Shown here piece after piece: positions 26,692-36,266 of a DNA stretch of 64,000 nucleotides (position 1 is the stretch's first letter; every line of letters starts with the position of its first letter). A program made the position numbers and the translations under genes. The notes below the pieces were generated by a model. It was not told where the DNA came from, searched no databases, and saw only the letters and a list, made by a program, of their open reading frames with translations. The DNA comes from Acidobacteriota bacterium (lineage in GTDB: Bacteria > Acidobacteriota > Blastocatellia > Pyrinomonadales > Pyrinomonadaceae), in assembly GCA_020199835.1 (NCBI GenBank), contig JAIVJV010000009.1:62001-126000 (forward strand), given 5' to 3'.

Positions 26692-27227
26692 TTGAGTCAG
26701 GCAACTGAACCCGAAGAACGGCTCCTGATCGAAGCTGCTCAGAAGGACCCGAGCCGCTTTGCCGAGCTGTACGAACAGAACTTTCACCGCGTGTATGCCT
26801 ACATCGCGCGGCGAGTTCGTGATCGTGCGGAAATTCAGGACCTGACCGCGCACGTCTTTCATCAAGCACTCGCAAACATCGGAAAGTTCAAATGGAAAGG
26901 CTCACCGTTCGCCGCCTGGCTCTACCGGATTGCCGCAAACGCCATCGCCGATCAGGCCAAGCGAAAAATGCGTGAGTCGAGTGAACAAGCAACTCCCTCT
27001 TCTGGAAGTTCGAATGCGGCGGATCTGAAGAAGTTGAACGCCGTGCTCGTTTGTTTGGCGCGGTGGACAAGCTGCCTGAGGATCAACGTCTGGTGATCGT
27101 CATGCGCTTTGCAGATGAAAAGAGTATTCGTGAAATCGCCGACGCGTTGGGGCGCAGTGAGGGCGCCGTGAAACAACTCCAGTTTCGTGGACTGGAGAAT
27201 TTGCGCAATCGATTAAACGAGAAGTAA
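26692..27227 (+). pseudogene. ECF sigma factor, frameshifted
   Basis: Initiates TTG 26692. The first frame encodes region 2 (LYEQNFHRVYAYIARRVRD, the DLTAHVFHQAL segment and the FAAWLYRIAANAIAD helix) up to about residue 112. It then leaves the frame near 27036 and stops at 27096. The missing part continues one frame away to 27227: VDKLPEDQRLVIVMRF, KSIREIADALGRSEGAVKQL, i.e. intact region 4 with its HTH. One absent base near the LKKLN codons explains it. It lies 5 bases before the next gene, to which it is probably coupled. Confidence 0.82.
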
Positions 27228-27232
27228 CACCA

Positions 27233-28252
27233 ATGGCCGAACGCTCCATCATTGACCAATTGGATGACGCTGTCGCCGCACTGGCTGAAGGGCGTCGATT
27301 GGATCCGACGAATCTCGGTCCGGAATTGGCTGCGCTCGTAGCAGTTGCGCAGGATGTGATTGGTCTACCTCGTGAGGCGTTCAAGTCTGAACTCAAGCAG
27401 CAATTGATAAGGAGAGATGCGATGAGTAGTCAGGGACAACAAGTCGAAACAGATACGCCGGCGAAGACGTCAGATGAAGCTGGTTACATCAGAGAACCAC
27501 AGATGAGGCGCGAGAATCGCCGCGCCGTCACTCCCTACATCACGGTCCATAAACCAGCCGAACTCATTGACTTCGTCACCGAGGCATTCGGTGGAATCGA
27601 GCATTTCAGAGCGACCGGTTCCGCAGGCGGAATGCACGCCGAAGTATCGATCCGTGATTCAGTTGTAATGATAGGCGGAGCGGAGCACATCGAGCCGATG
27701 CCGACGGCGATTCATCTCTACGTGCCTGATGTTGACGAGGCTTATGAACGAGCACTTAAAGCCGGCGCGAAATCTTTAATGCCGGTCAGCGATATGCCGT
27801 ATGGGGAACGCTCCGGTGGAGTTGAAGACGTCCACGGAAATCGATGGTATATCGCAACTCCGTTCGTACCATTGCACACAATCGCTCAGGACCTTCACAC
27901 GGTCACCGTTTACTTCCATCCGATCGGAGCGCAACGTTTCATCGACTTCGTTACCAACGCGTTCGGCGGCAAGGAACTCATGCGCCACGCCGAGGGCGAT
28001 ATGGTGATGCACGCAAAAGTACAAATCGCCGATTCGGTGATCGAGCTTGGCGAAGCTCGCTATCCGGAACAACCACTGCCAACGGCGATTTATCTTTATG
28101 TGAACGACGTGGATGCGATGTATGAACAGGCGTTAAAGGCTGGGGGAACTTCAATGCTCGCGCCGACCGATCAGGCATATGGCGATCGAAACGCGTGGGT
28201 AAAGGATCCGTTTGATAATGTGTGGTACATCGCAGCGCCGGTTAAGCGTTAG
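27233..28252 (+). CDS. double VOC (glyoxalase/PhnB-like) protein with N-terminal helical extension
   Basis: 339 residues. About 1-70 is a charged helical region (LDDAVAALAEGRRLDPT...LPREAFKSELKQQL) of the kind that follows ECF sigma genes in Acidobacteria, perhaps a protein-interaction module. Then two VOC domains of PhnB type: ITVHKPAELIDFVTEAFGG...VHGNRWYIATP and VTVYFHPIGAQRFIDFVTNAFGG...PFDNVWYIAAP. VOC proteins bind metals and small molecules; the activity here is unknown. Immediately downstream of the ECF sigma gene, it may sense a molecule for that factor. ATG 27233 is the natural start. Confidence 0.82.
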   Translation: MAERSIIDQLDDAVAALAEGRRLDPTNLGPELAALVAVAQDVIGLPREAFKSELKQQLIRRDAMSSQGQQVETDTPAKTSDEAGYIREPQMRRENRRAVTPYITVHKPAELIDFVTEAFGGIEHFRATGSAGGMHAEVSIRDSVVMIGGAEHIEPMPTAIHLYVPDVDEAYERALKAGAKSLMPVSDMPYGERSGGVEDVHGNRWYIATPFVPLHTIAQDLHTVTVYFHPIGAQRFIDFVTNAFGGKELMRHAEGDMVMHAKVQIADSVIELGEARYPEQPLPTAIYLYVNDVDAMYEQALKAGGTSMLAPTDQAYGDRNAWVKDPFDNVWYIAAPVKR

Positions 28253-29131
28253 AGCACTCGCGACTCCTTCGGCAGGACGTACTGGTATTCGATGATCCCT
28301 TTAGCAGCAACAGCTCTTTCCTCGACGATCACCGGTTTAAATGACGCCTTGTACGCAGCCCCAACCGCAGCCTTACGCAATGACTCCGGCGGTCCGGGCG
28401 AGGCAGTGGCCACGATGACGCGGCCGGTTTCGTCGAACGTGACTATCACTCTTACAACTCCAGAATGTCTCTGGGCGAGAGCCTCGGCCGGGTAATCCGG
28501 CTCGGGTTTCGAGAGCAGTTGCTCTCGGAGGTTCCGCACGAAAATCGGCGTCTGCTCGATAACGAAATATTCCGGACCAGTAACATCGCTCTCGGCAGGT
28601 TCCCCGAGCGTTAAACTAATCGGTTCATGAACGAACCTCGGACCATCCTTGTACGTCGTTACTTGCTTGAACGGCGTGCCACCGCCCAGCTCCGGAACGA
28701 AGTAATGCTCGGACGTAAGATCCGCTGTGGGATGATCAATCAGCACATAGGCCCAGCACCTCTTCAGTACGCCTGAACTTCGGATCGTTCCGCAACTGTT
28801 CGGCAGTGCGTAGCGGACAGCCCGGCGCGTGGTCGCTCTGTTTTATCGTGCGGGATGTTCTTGAGCTTGACTGGTAGACTCCCTTGCCACGCCGGTAAAG
28901 AGTCGCTTGCTCATCGTCTCCGGACTTACTGACAACCCGCCAGTCACCGGTCGAAGATTCATAACGCGTAAACGTCGAGACATGCACCGTCTCACCCTTC
29001 GCATCATATTCGGTGAGCTGAGTCACAGATGTGAAAGGCGGATATGTACGAGGCTGTTGGCCAATGGCCTCGACGCATACGAGACTCACCACGAACAGCG
29101 ACAGTCCCAAAATTTGAGGTCTTCTTCTCAT
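28249..29131 (-). pseudogene. secreted protein with TonB-C domain, split by a frameshift
   Basis: Two overlapping frames, 29131-28736 and 28746-28249, read as one protein of about 294 residues. The first gives a signal peptide (LGLSLFVVSLVCVEAIGQ) and TQLTEYDAKGETV...RTEEVLGL; the second starts mid-protein (YVLIDHPTADLTSEHYF...) and ends with a TonB C-terminal-like domain (PDYPAEALAQRHSGVVRVIVTFDETGRV...AAYKASFKPV). A one-base shift near 28745 links them. TonB-C domains normally contact TonB-dependent receptors, but here the protein has no membrane anchor beyond the signal peptide. It overlaps the VOC gene's stop codon convergently. Confidence 0.7.
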
Positions 29132-29211
29132 GTGTCAGGCGAAGCATATGTAAAAGACCTGAAATCGGGCAAGAGTTTCATGGTGGTTTTCCAGAAATCT
29201 TCTCGCGTTAA

Positions 29212-29299
29212 TAGTTGGGTAGGCGAAAACGTGATGCGCGGCCTCGATGGGAGACCAAGCATATTCGCAAACCCGTTGGCGGAATTAGCAACCCAACTA
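29212..29299 (+). promoter_or_regulatory. structured leader, possible three-way junction RNA
   Basis: A perfect 9 bp closing stem TAGTTGGGT / ACCCAACTA (29212-29220 / 29291-29299) encloses about 70 bases that contain a GCGAA / TTCGC stem, an inner GG-CTC / GAG-CC stem and a CCG-TTGG-CGG hairpin. It ends 7 bases before the ribosome binding site of a small gene. This is a riboswitch-like design, but no known class fits. Confidence 0.4.
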
Positions 29300-29319
29300 T
29301 CACACCAAGGAGAACGACC

Positions 29320-29454
29320 ATGCCAGGTCCTTCAGACATGAGCAAAGCCACACGGGGCGAGACTCCAGCCGGCTTTCCCTCAACCTATTGGGTCATCATC
29401 CCGATACCAACCGGGGTGAACCTACCTCATAGTGCCAAGCGCCGGAACCCTTAA
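29320..29454 (+). CDS. 44-residue small protein
   Basis: ATG 29320 follows AAGGAG at 29307-29312 with 7 bases spacing. The peptide has a central GFPSTYWVIIPIPTGV segment, possibly membrane-active, between polar ends. No family is recognised. The strong ribosome binding site and structured leader (29212-29299) support it as a real gene. Confidence 0.45.
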   Translation: MPGPSDMSKATRGETPAGFPSTYWVIIPIPTGVNLPHSAKRRNP

Positions 29455-29530
29455 GATTTCGAGGGTAGAGGCCGGTAACTGAAATAGGTCAAGTCAGGCA
29501 ACTCACAAGGTCGTACCAAAAACCCGGGCG

Positions 29531-29641
29531 CGGAACGTTCTTTTTGCGAGGGACGTTCTGCGCCTTGGCTAATTTCCCCGCTAACGAAATTTTACAGGCT
29601 AACGAAATTTTATTGACTTTCAAATTCGGCAGGCATAATCT
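29531..29641 (+). promoter_or_regulatory. promoter with tandem upstream repeats (gene 29757)
   Basis: -35 TTGACT (29613-29618), 17-base spacer, -10 TAATCT (29636-29641). Directly abutting the -35 are two perfect 15-base direct repeats GCTAACGAAATTTTA (29580-29594, 29598-29612), period 18. Further up, GGAACGTTCT and GGGACGTTCT lie 20 bases apart (from about 29531). It has the look of an activator site array. Confidence 0.6.
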
Positions 29642-29756
29642 GCGCCCGTTCCAATCAAACGCTCCTTTCAGCCCTCCGCCTCGTCGGCGTCGCCCAGCGA
29701 TTGAACGGAGCCCAGTTGTTTCTAACGGCTCACAACCTGAATTCCAGGGGGGTAAA

Positions 29757-30677
29757 ATGAAAATCTTCTCACTCAAGCGCAACTTGATCGCGCTTACGTT
29801 TGTCCTCGCGTGCGTATTCATCAGCGCCTCATCAGCACTCGCTGCACCCAAAATCGAGTGGTCGCCCGGTGAGATCGAAGTCACGCTCAACGGTAGTCCC
29901 ACGAATTCCGTCATCGCCACATTCACGAGCAGTACACCTCTCAATGAAGTCACGCTTGAAGTGGTTCCGTCGTTACGTCAGTTTGTGACGATCCAGCCTG
30001 CTGTATTAGGAGACGTGCCCGCAGGCGTACCTCAAACAGTTACGCTTCATTTCTCTCTTCCGCCAGGTGTCGAACCAGGCACGTTCGAAGGCGTGGTCCA
30101 CGTCAGGTCGGGACGGCGAACTGTGCCGCACACGTTGAAAATTACTATCATCGCTGAAGAACCGGAACAGTTCTTACTGGGAACTGATCTGCCGACGACA
30201 AACACCAGTGCTGAAATCGCCGTCATTCTGCAACAGTTCCTGGCGCAGGGATTCACTCTTACATCACCCGTGCACATCAGCACGATCAACCTGCAGATGT
30301 CTGGCTTTGGGGTCGATCAGTTCACCCTGTGGGTGACGAACTCCATCGGTCCAGGCACTACTCAGGCAAACGTCTTGTTGCAGACAAACCTGACGTTCCC
30401 GAATACGGGCGGAGGTATCAGCGGCGCTACAGTTTCCGCACCAGTGGATTTGGACCTTGCTCCCGGAAACTACTTCATCGTCCTTAGTTCAACGCAGCAG
30501 AACTTTCTTCAGGGATGGATGCTGGCGAACGTCGCTTTGCCGAGCACGGTGGGCTCTGTAGGTACCTGGAGTTTCACTTCTGGCGGGAATCTCAACACTG
30601 CGTTTCCGCCGTCGTCGATATTCATGCCTATCGGACCCAGACCAGGCGCGTTCCAACTGCTTGGTTTCGTGGAGTAG
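29757..30677 (+). CDS. secreted beta-rich protein
   Basis: 306 residues. Signal peptide (ALTFVLACVFISASSALAAP) then Ig-like/beta-sandwich sequence such as LPPGVEPGTFEGVVHVRSG, and a second half with TINLQMSGFGVDQFTLWV. I recognise no specific family; it is probably extracellular and may bind polymer. I choose ATG 29757 because a GGGGGG-type ribosome binding site precedes it and the signal peptide begins there; the longer open frame from 29544 overlaps the promoter. Control by the array at 29531-29641 suggests strong regulation. Confidence 0.75.
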   Translation: MKIFSLKRNLIALTFVLACVFISASSALAAPKIEWSPGEIEVTLNGSPTNSVIATFTSSTPLNEVTLEVVPSLRQFVTIQPAVLGDVPAGVPQTVTLHFSLPPGVEPGTFEGVVHVRSGRRTVPHTLKITIIAEEPEQFLLGTDLPTTNTSAEIAVILQQFLAQGFTLTSPVHISTINLQMSGFGVDQFTLWVTNSIGPGTTQANVLLQTNLTFPNTGGGISGATVSAPVDLDLAPGNYFIVLSSTQQNFLQGWMLANVALPSTVGSVGTWSFTSGGNLNTAFPPSSIFMPIGPRPGAFQLLGFVE

Positions 30678-30689
30678 ACGAGAACGGAA

Positions 30690-31790
30690 TCAGTGTGCCC
30701 CCGGTCTTGCGACCCCTTCATTTGTCGGAAGCGTAAAGGTCTTTGATAACCGTCCGGTTTTCATGTCCCAAAACTTGATCGTAGTGTCAACGCCACCGGT
30801 GAGGAGAAAGCGATCGTCTTTGCTGAAGATCAACGCCGGAACGTCAACCTTGTGGCCTTCGAGGGTGAAGAGTTTCTCGCCGCCCTTGGTGCTCCAAACG
30901 AGTGTCTGAACGAACAAATAGGTCGTTTGCTTCTGGTCCAACCCGACAGAACTCGCCGCCAATAACTTCCCATCGTTGCTGAACGCGAGTGCTGTCGGCA
31001 CGATCACAGCCTCCTCGGGCGTGCGAGTCATTGACAGGCTACGAACCTCACGCGCTGTCGTGACGTCCCACAACTTCACGTACCCGTCACCACCCGTTGA
31101 TGCAAGCAACGCATGATCGGGACTGAACACGAGCTTGAACGCGTTACCCTGATGCGCCTTCCACGTCCGCGTTTCTGTTCCGGAAGCAGTGTCCCACTCG
31201 CTGATCGTGCCGTCACCGTTACCTGCATAAACCTTACTCGCGTCACGACCGAAAGCAACCGAATAAACCGACATGTCCACAGTCGCTGAATTGATGTGCA
31301 GGAGCGACTGCAATTCTTTTCCGCTCTTCACTTCGTAGAGCTTCAACATGCCGTCGTTACCAGCTACCGCAAGCAGCCGGCTGTCCGGACTGAACGCGAC
31401 AGCCTTAACCGAACAGCGAAATCCACTCGCTTTCCAAAGCTCGTGACCACTGCCCCAATCCCAAACTCGCGCGGTCAAATCCCGGCTCGAAGAGGCAATG
31501 AGTTTCTCGTCGTGATTAAAGATTGCGAGATAGACCGCGTTTGCATGTCCGACTAAAGCCCGCAATACGCGCCCTGAGGTCATATCGACGAACCGGATCA
31601 CGCCGTCGCCGCCCGCTACGAGAAGTGTTTTTCCATCATTACTCAGGTCCAGCCCAACGACGCCGGGCTTAACGTTTGGCCGCATCGGTGGAGGGGCAAC
31701 ACAGTCTGAGAGCGTCTGCGCGTTACTCGAATTAAGAGCCAGCAAACTAATCAAAACCGCGCAACTCAGATGGAAGATTGTCGAATGCAT
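30690..31790 (-). CDS. secreted WD40-repeat protein
   Basis: 366 residues. Signal peptide (LSCAVLISLLALNSSNA), then about seven WD repeats that form a beta propeller: for example VVGLDLSNDGKTLLVAGGDG, LIASSSRDLTARVWDW, LLASTGGDGYVKLWDV and FLLTGGVDTTIKFWDM. Exported propellers usually scaffold proteins or bind cell-surface partners. It is convergent with the secreted gene 29757-30677 (12 bases apart). Confidence 0.9.
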   Translation of the reverse strand: MHSTIFHLSCAVLISLLALNSSNAQTLSDCVAPPPMRPNVKPGVVGLDLSNDGKTLLVAGGDGVIRFVDMTSGRVLRALVGHANAVYLAIFNHDEKLIASSSRDLTARVWDWGSGHELWKASGFRCSVKAVAFSPDSRLLAVAGNDGMLKLYEVKSGKELQSLLHINSATVDMSVYSVAFGRDASKVYAGNGDGTISEWDTASGTETRTWKAHQGNAFKLVFSPDHALLASTGGDGYVKLWDVTTAREVRSLSMTRTPEEAVIVPTALAFSNDGKLLAASSVGLDQKQTTYLFVQTLVWSTKGGEKLFTLEGHKVDVPALIFSKDDRFLLTGGVDTTIKFWDMKTGRLSKTFTLPTNEGVARPGAH

Positions 31791-32011
31791 CGGAAAGTCT
31801 TAAACCTCAGATGCGCTAAAAGCGAAAACCATACCCGAAGTCAGTTGTAATTGTGACGCGTCTCAGCGGGATCCAGGTCAAAGATCGACAACGAGGAGGA
31901 GGTAAATTTCATATTGTTCGTCCTATCAGTTGAGAAGTTGAATTTATGCGACGAGCGACTATAATGCTTCGCGTCGCCTAACGTCTTACCTTTTTTTCCA
32001 CCACCACCTTT

Positions 32012-32596
32012 ATGAAGGACTGGGAACTTACTGAGGAATCCCTCAATCTTTTTCTTTCCTGGCTCTCAGCAGATCGCGATGCGGCGGGCCGGAAGTATGA
32101 GGATATTCGGCGCCGGCTGATCGTCATCCTTGAGTGTCGCGGGTGCATGCAACCGGACGAAGTGGCCGACGAGGCAATCAACCGTTTCATTGGGCGTTTA
32201 CCAGAATTGATTAAGACTTACTCGGGCGATCCCTTCCCCTATATTTTGGTAATCGCCCGCAACGTGCAACACGAAAGGGACAAGAAACAACCTCTCCCTT
32301 TGCCGGACAATTTGGACGAGGTGCCCGCAAAACCCATCGAGACTGACGAGGTCGACGAGCGCGTTCACAATTGTCTTGATCAGTGCCTGAGTAAACTCGA
32401 ACCAAAAAGTCGCGACCTGCTGATGGACTACTACCAGAACGACAAGCAGGACAAGATCGACTTCCGCAAAAGACTGGCGAGGCAGTTAGGAATTGCCGCA
32501 AACGCGTTGCGGCTCAGGGTGCATCGCCTCCGAACCAACGTTCAAACCTGCCTGACCAACTGTCTCGGCGCTGACTTCCCGCTTGAAATGAAATAA
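32012..32596 (+). CDS. ECF-type sigma factor (sigma-like)
   Basis: 194 residues. The region 2-like part spans about 25-95 (IRRRLIVILECRGC...DPFPYILVIARNVQHERDK) and the region 4-like HTH about 125-180 (LEPKSRDLLMDYYQ...RLARQLGIAANALRLRVHRLR). It is an unusual, divergent ECF subgroup common in Acidobacteria and cyanobacteria. The downstream gene at 32645, 48 bases away, starts with an anti-sigma-like module, so the two form a sigma/anti-sigma pair. Target promoters are unknown. Confidence 0.85.
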   Translation: MKDWELTEESLNLFLSWLSADRDAAGRKYEDIRRRLIVILECRGCMQPDEVADEAINRFIGRLPELIKTYSGDPFPYILVIARNVQHERDKKQPLPLPDNLDEVPAKPIETDEVDERVHNCLDQCLSKLEPKSRDLLMDYYQNDKQDKIDFRKRLARQLGIAANALRLRVHRLRTNVQTCLTNCLGADFPLEMK

Positions 32597-32644
32597 GCCA
32601 AAAACGCTTATTAGATTGGAGACGCAACAGCGAACTCGAATTCT

Positions 32645-35600
32645 TTGAGATTCAATAACGACAAACTCCTCAGAAGCTATCTCCTTGGCATGCTGCCTCA
32701 ACGGCGCGCTGAGCAGTTGGAGGAGCGGCTACTGAAAGATGACGAAATCCTAGAGCGTCTTTCATTAATTGAAGACGAACTGATTGAAGATTACGCGCGT
32801 AACGCGCTCGACGCGGGCGAGCGTCAGCAGTTTGAAAAGTACTTCCTATCGAACCCGAAACGGCGGCGCAAGTTAATGCTAGTTCGCGGATTGAGAAAAT
32901 ACACGGTCGATATCGGTCATGTAAGCACGGCGGATCCTGCTCCCGCGCGCCGGTGGTATTTCCCTTTCTTTAGTCCGCAGTGGGCGGCGGCGGCCGCGGT
33001 CCTGCTCGTCGCGCTCGGCGGCTTCGTTTTGTGGCTGCTCTACTTCAGCCGCACCGAAGTTGATAAAGGACTGATCGCGCTGAATGAGGCGTACAAAACG
33101 AACCGTCCGGTTGAAGCACGTGTCACTGGTTTCGATTACGCTCCGTACTCGCCAACACGTGGTCCAAACGACGTCAATTCGCGCGAACTCGATCGTTCAG
33201 CGGCACTGCTGCAGAACGCTGTGAACGAAGAGTATTCACCCGAAGCGCTTCACGCGCTCGGCCGTCTCCATTTATTCAAACGCGAGTTTGATAAAGCGGC
33301 CGGCGAGCTTGAAGAAGCACTCAAAGCAAAACCGAACGACGCGACGATCCAGAGCGATCTCGGCGCGGCACTGTTGGAGAAAGGCAAACTCGAACGCGGT
33401 GCCGATCAATCAGGACGAGGCGAAACGACTCTCGCGCGTGGTCTGGAACACTTGAATCGGGCGCTGGAGTTGAACGATTCGTTACTCGATGCACGTTTCA
33501 ATCGGGCGCTTCTCTACGAAGAGATGCGGCTGACGCCGCAGGCGCTGGAAGACTGGAACAAGTATCTCACGCTCGATGCGAACTCGCGCTGGGCTGAAGA
33601 AGCGCGACGCAAGATCGAAGAACTGAAAAACCGCAGCGAGAAAGTTTCGCGGCGCAATGACGATCTGCTGGCCCAGTTTTTTGACGCGCGCGCGGGTGGC
33701 GATCGAGAAAAGATGTGGCAGGTTTTTTCGAAGGCCCATCTGCGCACCGGCAACGCGATCACGAATAAGCTCGTCGACGACTATCTGAGCGCCGTGACTG
33801 CGTCAGGGCCATCGCAAGCAGCAGGCGAGGCGCTCGACGCTTTGAGCGAACTCGGAAAGCTCTCGAGTGATAAAACCGGCGACCGTTTCACGGCCGACAT
33901 CGCGCAAGTTTATCGTTCAGCAACAGCGAGCCAACAGAAGTCACTCGTACAAGCGCGCAAGGACGTAGCCGCGGCTTACGACTTCTTCAACCAGTCGAAC
34001 AACGAACTCGCGATCTCACTTTCCGACCGCGCTCGAAATGTTTTCACCGCGCTTGGCAATCACCCGGAGGCACTGTTAGCCAGTTTCTGGACCGGCTTCT
34101 GTCACTTTCATCAAGGCAACACGCAGACGAGTCTTTCTATCATCGACCACGCCGAGCGCGAGAGTGAGACGCGCGGCTACAAGTGGCTGCGTTCGTTGAT
34201 GCAGATCGGTCTCGCGAACGGCCGTAACAAAAAAACCGATTATTCGCAGGCGGTCGAACTCGCATCGGCTGCCTACGAAACATCGAAAGACATTGCTGAC
34301 AAAAACGGTGAGCTTCGCGCCCTCAGCATCCTCGCTGACCTTTACCGCATCCTGGGCAATTACCGCCGCGCGCTCTACATGGCCCAGGAAGGCCGGAAGC
34401 TAGGGACAGAAATCTTCGCCGATCCAAGCCAGGTGGTCGGGTTTTACGCGGTCTCCGCGCGCAGTCTTATCTCTCTCGGTCACTATCCCGCGGCGCTCGA
34501 ATACCAGAAGCAGGCGGTAAGCCTTGGGGAAATGGTGAACAGTCCATCGACCCGTTCCCGCTACCGGATTCAGATGGGGATCATTCTCGGCAAGTTAAAG
34601 AACTATGACGAAGCGATACGCAACATCCGTTTGGGCATTGAAGCCGGTCAGAGCGCAGGCGGGGAGAAGACACGTAGGGAGTTGAACACGTACGGCCAGG
34701 TGCATCTCGGTCATGTGTATCGCGAGTCGGGCCGCTTCAACGAAGCACTTGTCGCGTTGGCAGAGGCAGAGAACTTCAGTCAGCGAGGCGATGAGCAGCT
34801 CTGGCTGCTGCATGAAATCAAGAAGGAACAGTTACTGACGCGAATTGCAAACGGCGAGGTTGCGGCCGCGAAAGAGGAACTCGCGCGCGTCCTCAACGAC
34901 TACGAAGAACAGCGTTCGAAAATCGTTGAATTCAGTAACCGCAACAGTTTTTTTGACAAGGAGCAGAACATCTACAACGTCGCGATCGATTTCGCACGCG
35001 CGCATTCCAGTGCGAGAGAGGCGTTCGATTATTCGGAGCGCTCCCGCGGCCGTTCGCTGCTTGATTCCTCCACGAAGGACTGGCAGGAAGCGGATAACTC
35101 AGGGGTTCCGGAACCACGTTTTGTAAGTGCCCTGAAACCCGCGTCATTGGACCAGCTTCAGAAAGATCTACCGGAAGGCGCGCAACTACTTCAATTTGCA
35201 ATACTCAAAGACAAACTTCTGGTCTGGTATCTCACGCGCGATCGTTTTGAGATGACGCCGGTGAACGTCACGAGTGACGAATTGAGCGCCAAAGTTGATC
35301 GACTCGTGAACCTCGTCGCGTCGCCCGCAAACCATAACGATCGGCAATTGCAAAGAATCTCGAGCGAACTCTACGATCTGCTGATCGCGCCCGTGGCCCA
35401 CTTTCTTGATCCACAGAAACAGCTCGTCGTCGTTCCGGACAAGATACTCAACCTGCTGCCGTTCAACGTTCTTCTCTCCTCGTCGTCAGCTAAATATCTG
35501 GTCGAAGATTTCGCCTTGAGCTACGCGTCGAGCGCAAACGTGTTCGTGCGTGACACCGCGTTGGCAAATGAGAAATACGCCACGGCTACGGACGGCGAAA

Positions 35601-36244
35601 AATTTCTCGGCGTCGGCAATCCTGCTTTTGATCGCAAAGCTTTTCCCGATTTGGACGATTTGCCGTCAGCCTCGCGCGAGGTTGAAGAGATAAGTCAGTT
35701 CTATCACCCTGAACCTCTGTTGTTGCGCGATGACGAAGCCAAAAAGGCTTCAGTGCTGAGCGAGATGCGAACCGCAGACGTTGTGCATCTCGCGACGCAT
35801 TACCTACCCGATGCAAATTCCCCAATGCTAGGACGACTGGTGCTTGTGAGCGAGTCGCGCGAATCCGATCGTGCGCACGGCCCGAACGGTGTGTTGCAAG
35901 CTTACGAAATCTATCGTCTCAAACCACTGCACGCGCGACTCGCAGTCCTCGCGGGCTGCCAGACCGGAGTTGAAGACTACGTCAACGGCGAAGGTCCGAT
36001 TGGCCTCGCGCGTCCTTTCAATGCGGCAGGAGTGCCGCTCGTAGTAGCCAGTCTGTGGCGGGTGGATTCAAAGGCCACGACTGAATTGATGATCCAATTT
36101 CACCGCCTGCGCAAGCAGAAGCACTCCTCCGCCGAAGCTTTGCGCGCCGCACAAGTACAAATGCTGAGAAACGGTAGCCCAGACCACCGGAGGCCCTACT
36201 ACTGGGGATCCTTCTCCCTTACCGGTGGGTACAGCAACTATTAA
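32645..36244 (+). CDS. anti-sigma-like / TM / TPR / CHAT protease fusion
   Basis: A 1199-residue multidomain protein. Residues 1-85 look like the helical anti-sigma module (LLRSYLLGMLPQRRAEQLEERL...DELIEDYARNALD) found after ECF genes; about 115-138 is one membrane helix (AAAAVLLVALGGFVLWLLYF); about 150-830 are TPR repeats; about 870-1199 is a CHAT (caspase-like) protease. The catalytic dyad is His1052 (HLATH, 1048-1052) and Cys1105 (AGCQTG), in the usual order. TTG 32645 is the start. CHAT proteases cleave specific partners when TPRs sense a signal. With an N-terminal cytoplasmic tail and one helix, the TPR-CHAT part should lie outside the cytoplasmic membrane, but the topology is not certain. 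Confidence 0.92.
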   Translation: MRFNNDKLLRSYLLGMLPQRRAEQLEERLLKDDEILERLSLIEDELIEDYARNALDAGERQQFEKYFLSNPKRRRKLMLVRGLRKYTVDIGHVSTADPAPARRWYFPFFSPQWAAAAAVLLVALGGFVLWLLYFSRTEVDKGLIALNEAYKTNRPVEARVTGFDYAPYSPTRGPNDVNSRELDRSAALLQNAVNEEYSPEALHALGRLHLFKREFDKAAGELEEALKAKPNDATIQSDLGAALLEKGKLERGADQSGRGETTLARGLEHLNRALELNDSLLDARFNRALLYEEMRLTPQALEDWNKYLTLDANSRWAEEARRKIEELKNRSEKVSRRNDDLLAQFFDARAGGDREKMWQVFSKAHLRTGNAITNKLVDDYLSAVTASGPSQAAGEALDALSELGKLSSDKTGDRFTADIAQVYRSATASQQKSLVQARKDVAAAYDFFNQSNNELAISLSDRARNVFTALGNHPEALLASFWTGFCHFHQGNTQTSLSIIDHAERESETRGYKWLRSLMQIGLANGRNKKTDYSQAVELASAAYETSKDIADKNGELRALSILADLYRILGNYRRALYMAQEGRKLGTEIFADPSQVVGFYAVSARSLISLGHYPAALEYQKQAVSLGEMVNSPSTRSRYRIQMGIILGKLKNYDEAIRNIRLGIEAGQSAGGEKTRRELNTYGQVHLGHVYRESGRFNEALVALAEAENFSQRGDEQLWLLHEIKKEQLLTRIANGEVAAAKEELARVLNDYEEQRSKIVEFSNRNSFFDKEQNIYNVAIDFARAHSSAREAFDYSERSRGRSLLDSSTKDWQEADNSGVPEPRFVSALKPASLDQLQKDLPEGAQLLQFAILKDKLLVWYLTRDRFEMTPVNVTSDELSAKVDRLVNLVASPANHNDRQLQRISSELYDLLIAPVAHFLDPQKQLVVVPDKILNLLPFNVLLSSSSAKYLVEDFALSYASSANVFVRDTALANEKYATATDGEKFLGVGNPAFDRKAFPDLDDLPSASREVEEISQFYHPEPLLLRDDEAKKASVLSEMRTADVVHLATHYLPDANSPMLGRLVLVSESRESDRAHGPNGVLQAYEIYRLKPLHARLAVLAGCQTGVEDYVNGEGPIGLARPFNAAGVPLVVASLWRVDSKATTELMIQFHRLRKQKHSSAEALRAAQVQMLRNGSPDHRRPYYWGSFSLTGGYSNY

Positions 36245-36266
36245 TTTTCAAGACAGGAGAAATGAC

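Noticed and set aside
29544..29756. N-terminal extension of the secreted protein gene (start at 29544)
   Set aside because: The extension overlaps the promoter and repeat array and lacks a signal peptide; ATG 29757 has a good ribosome binding site and a signal peptide.
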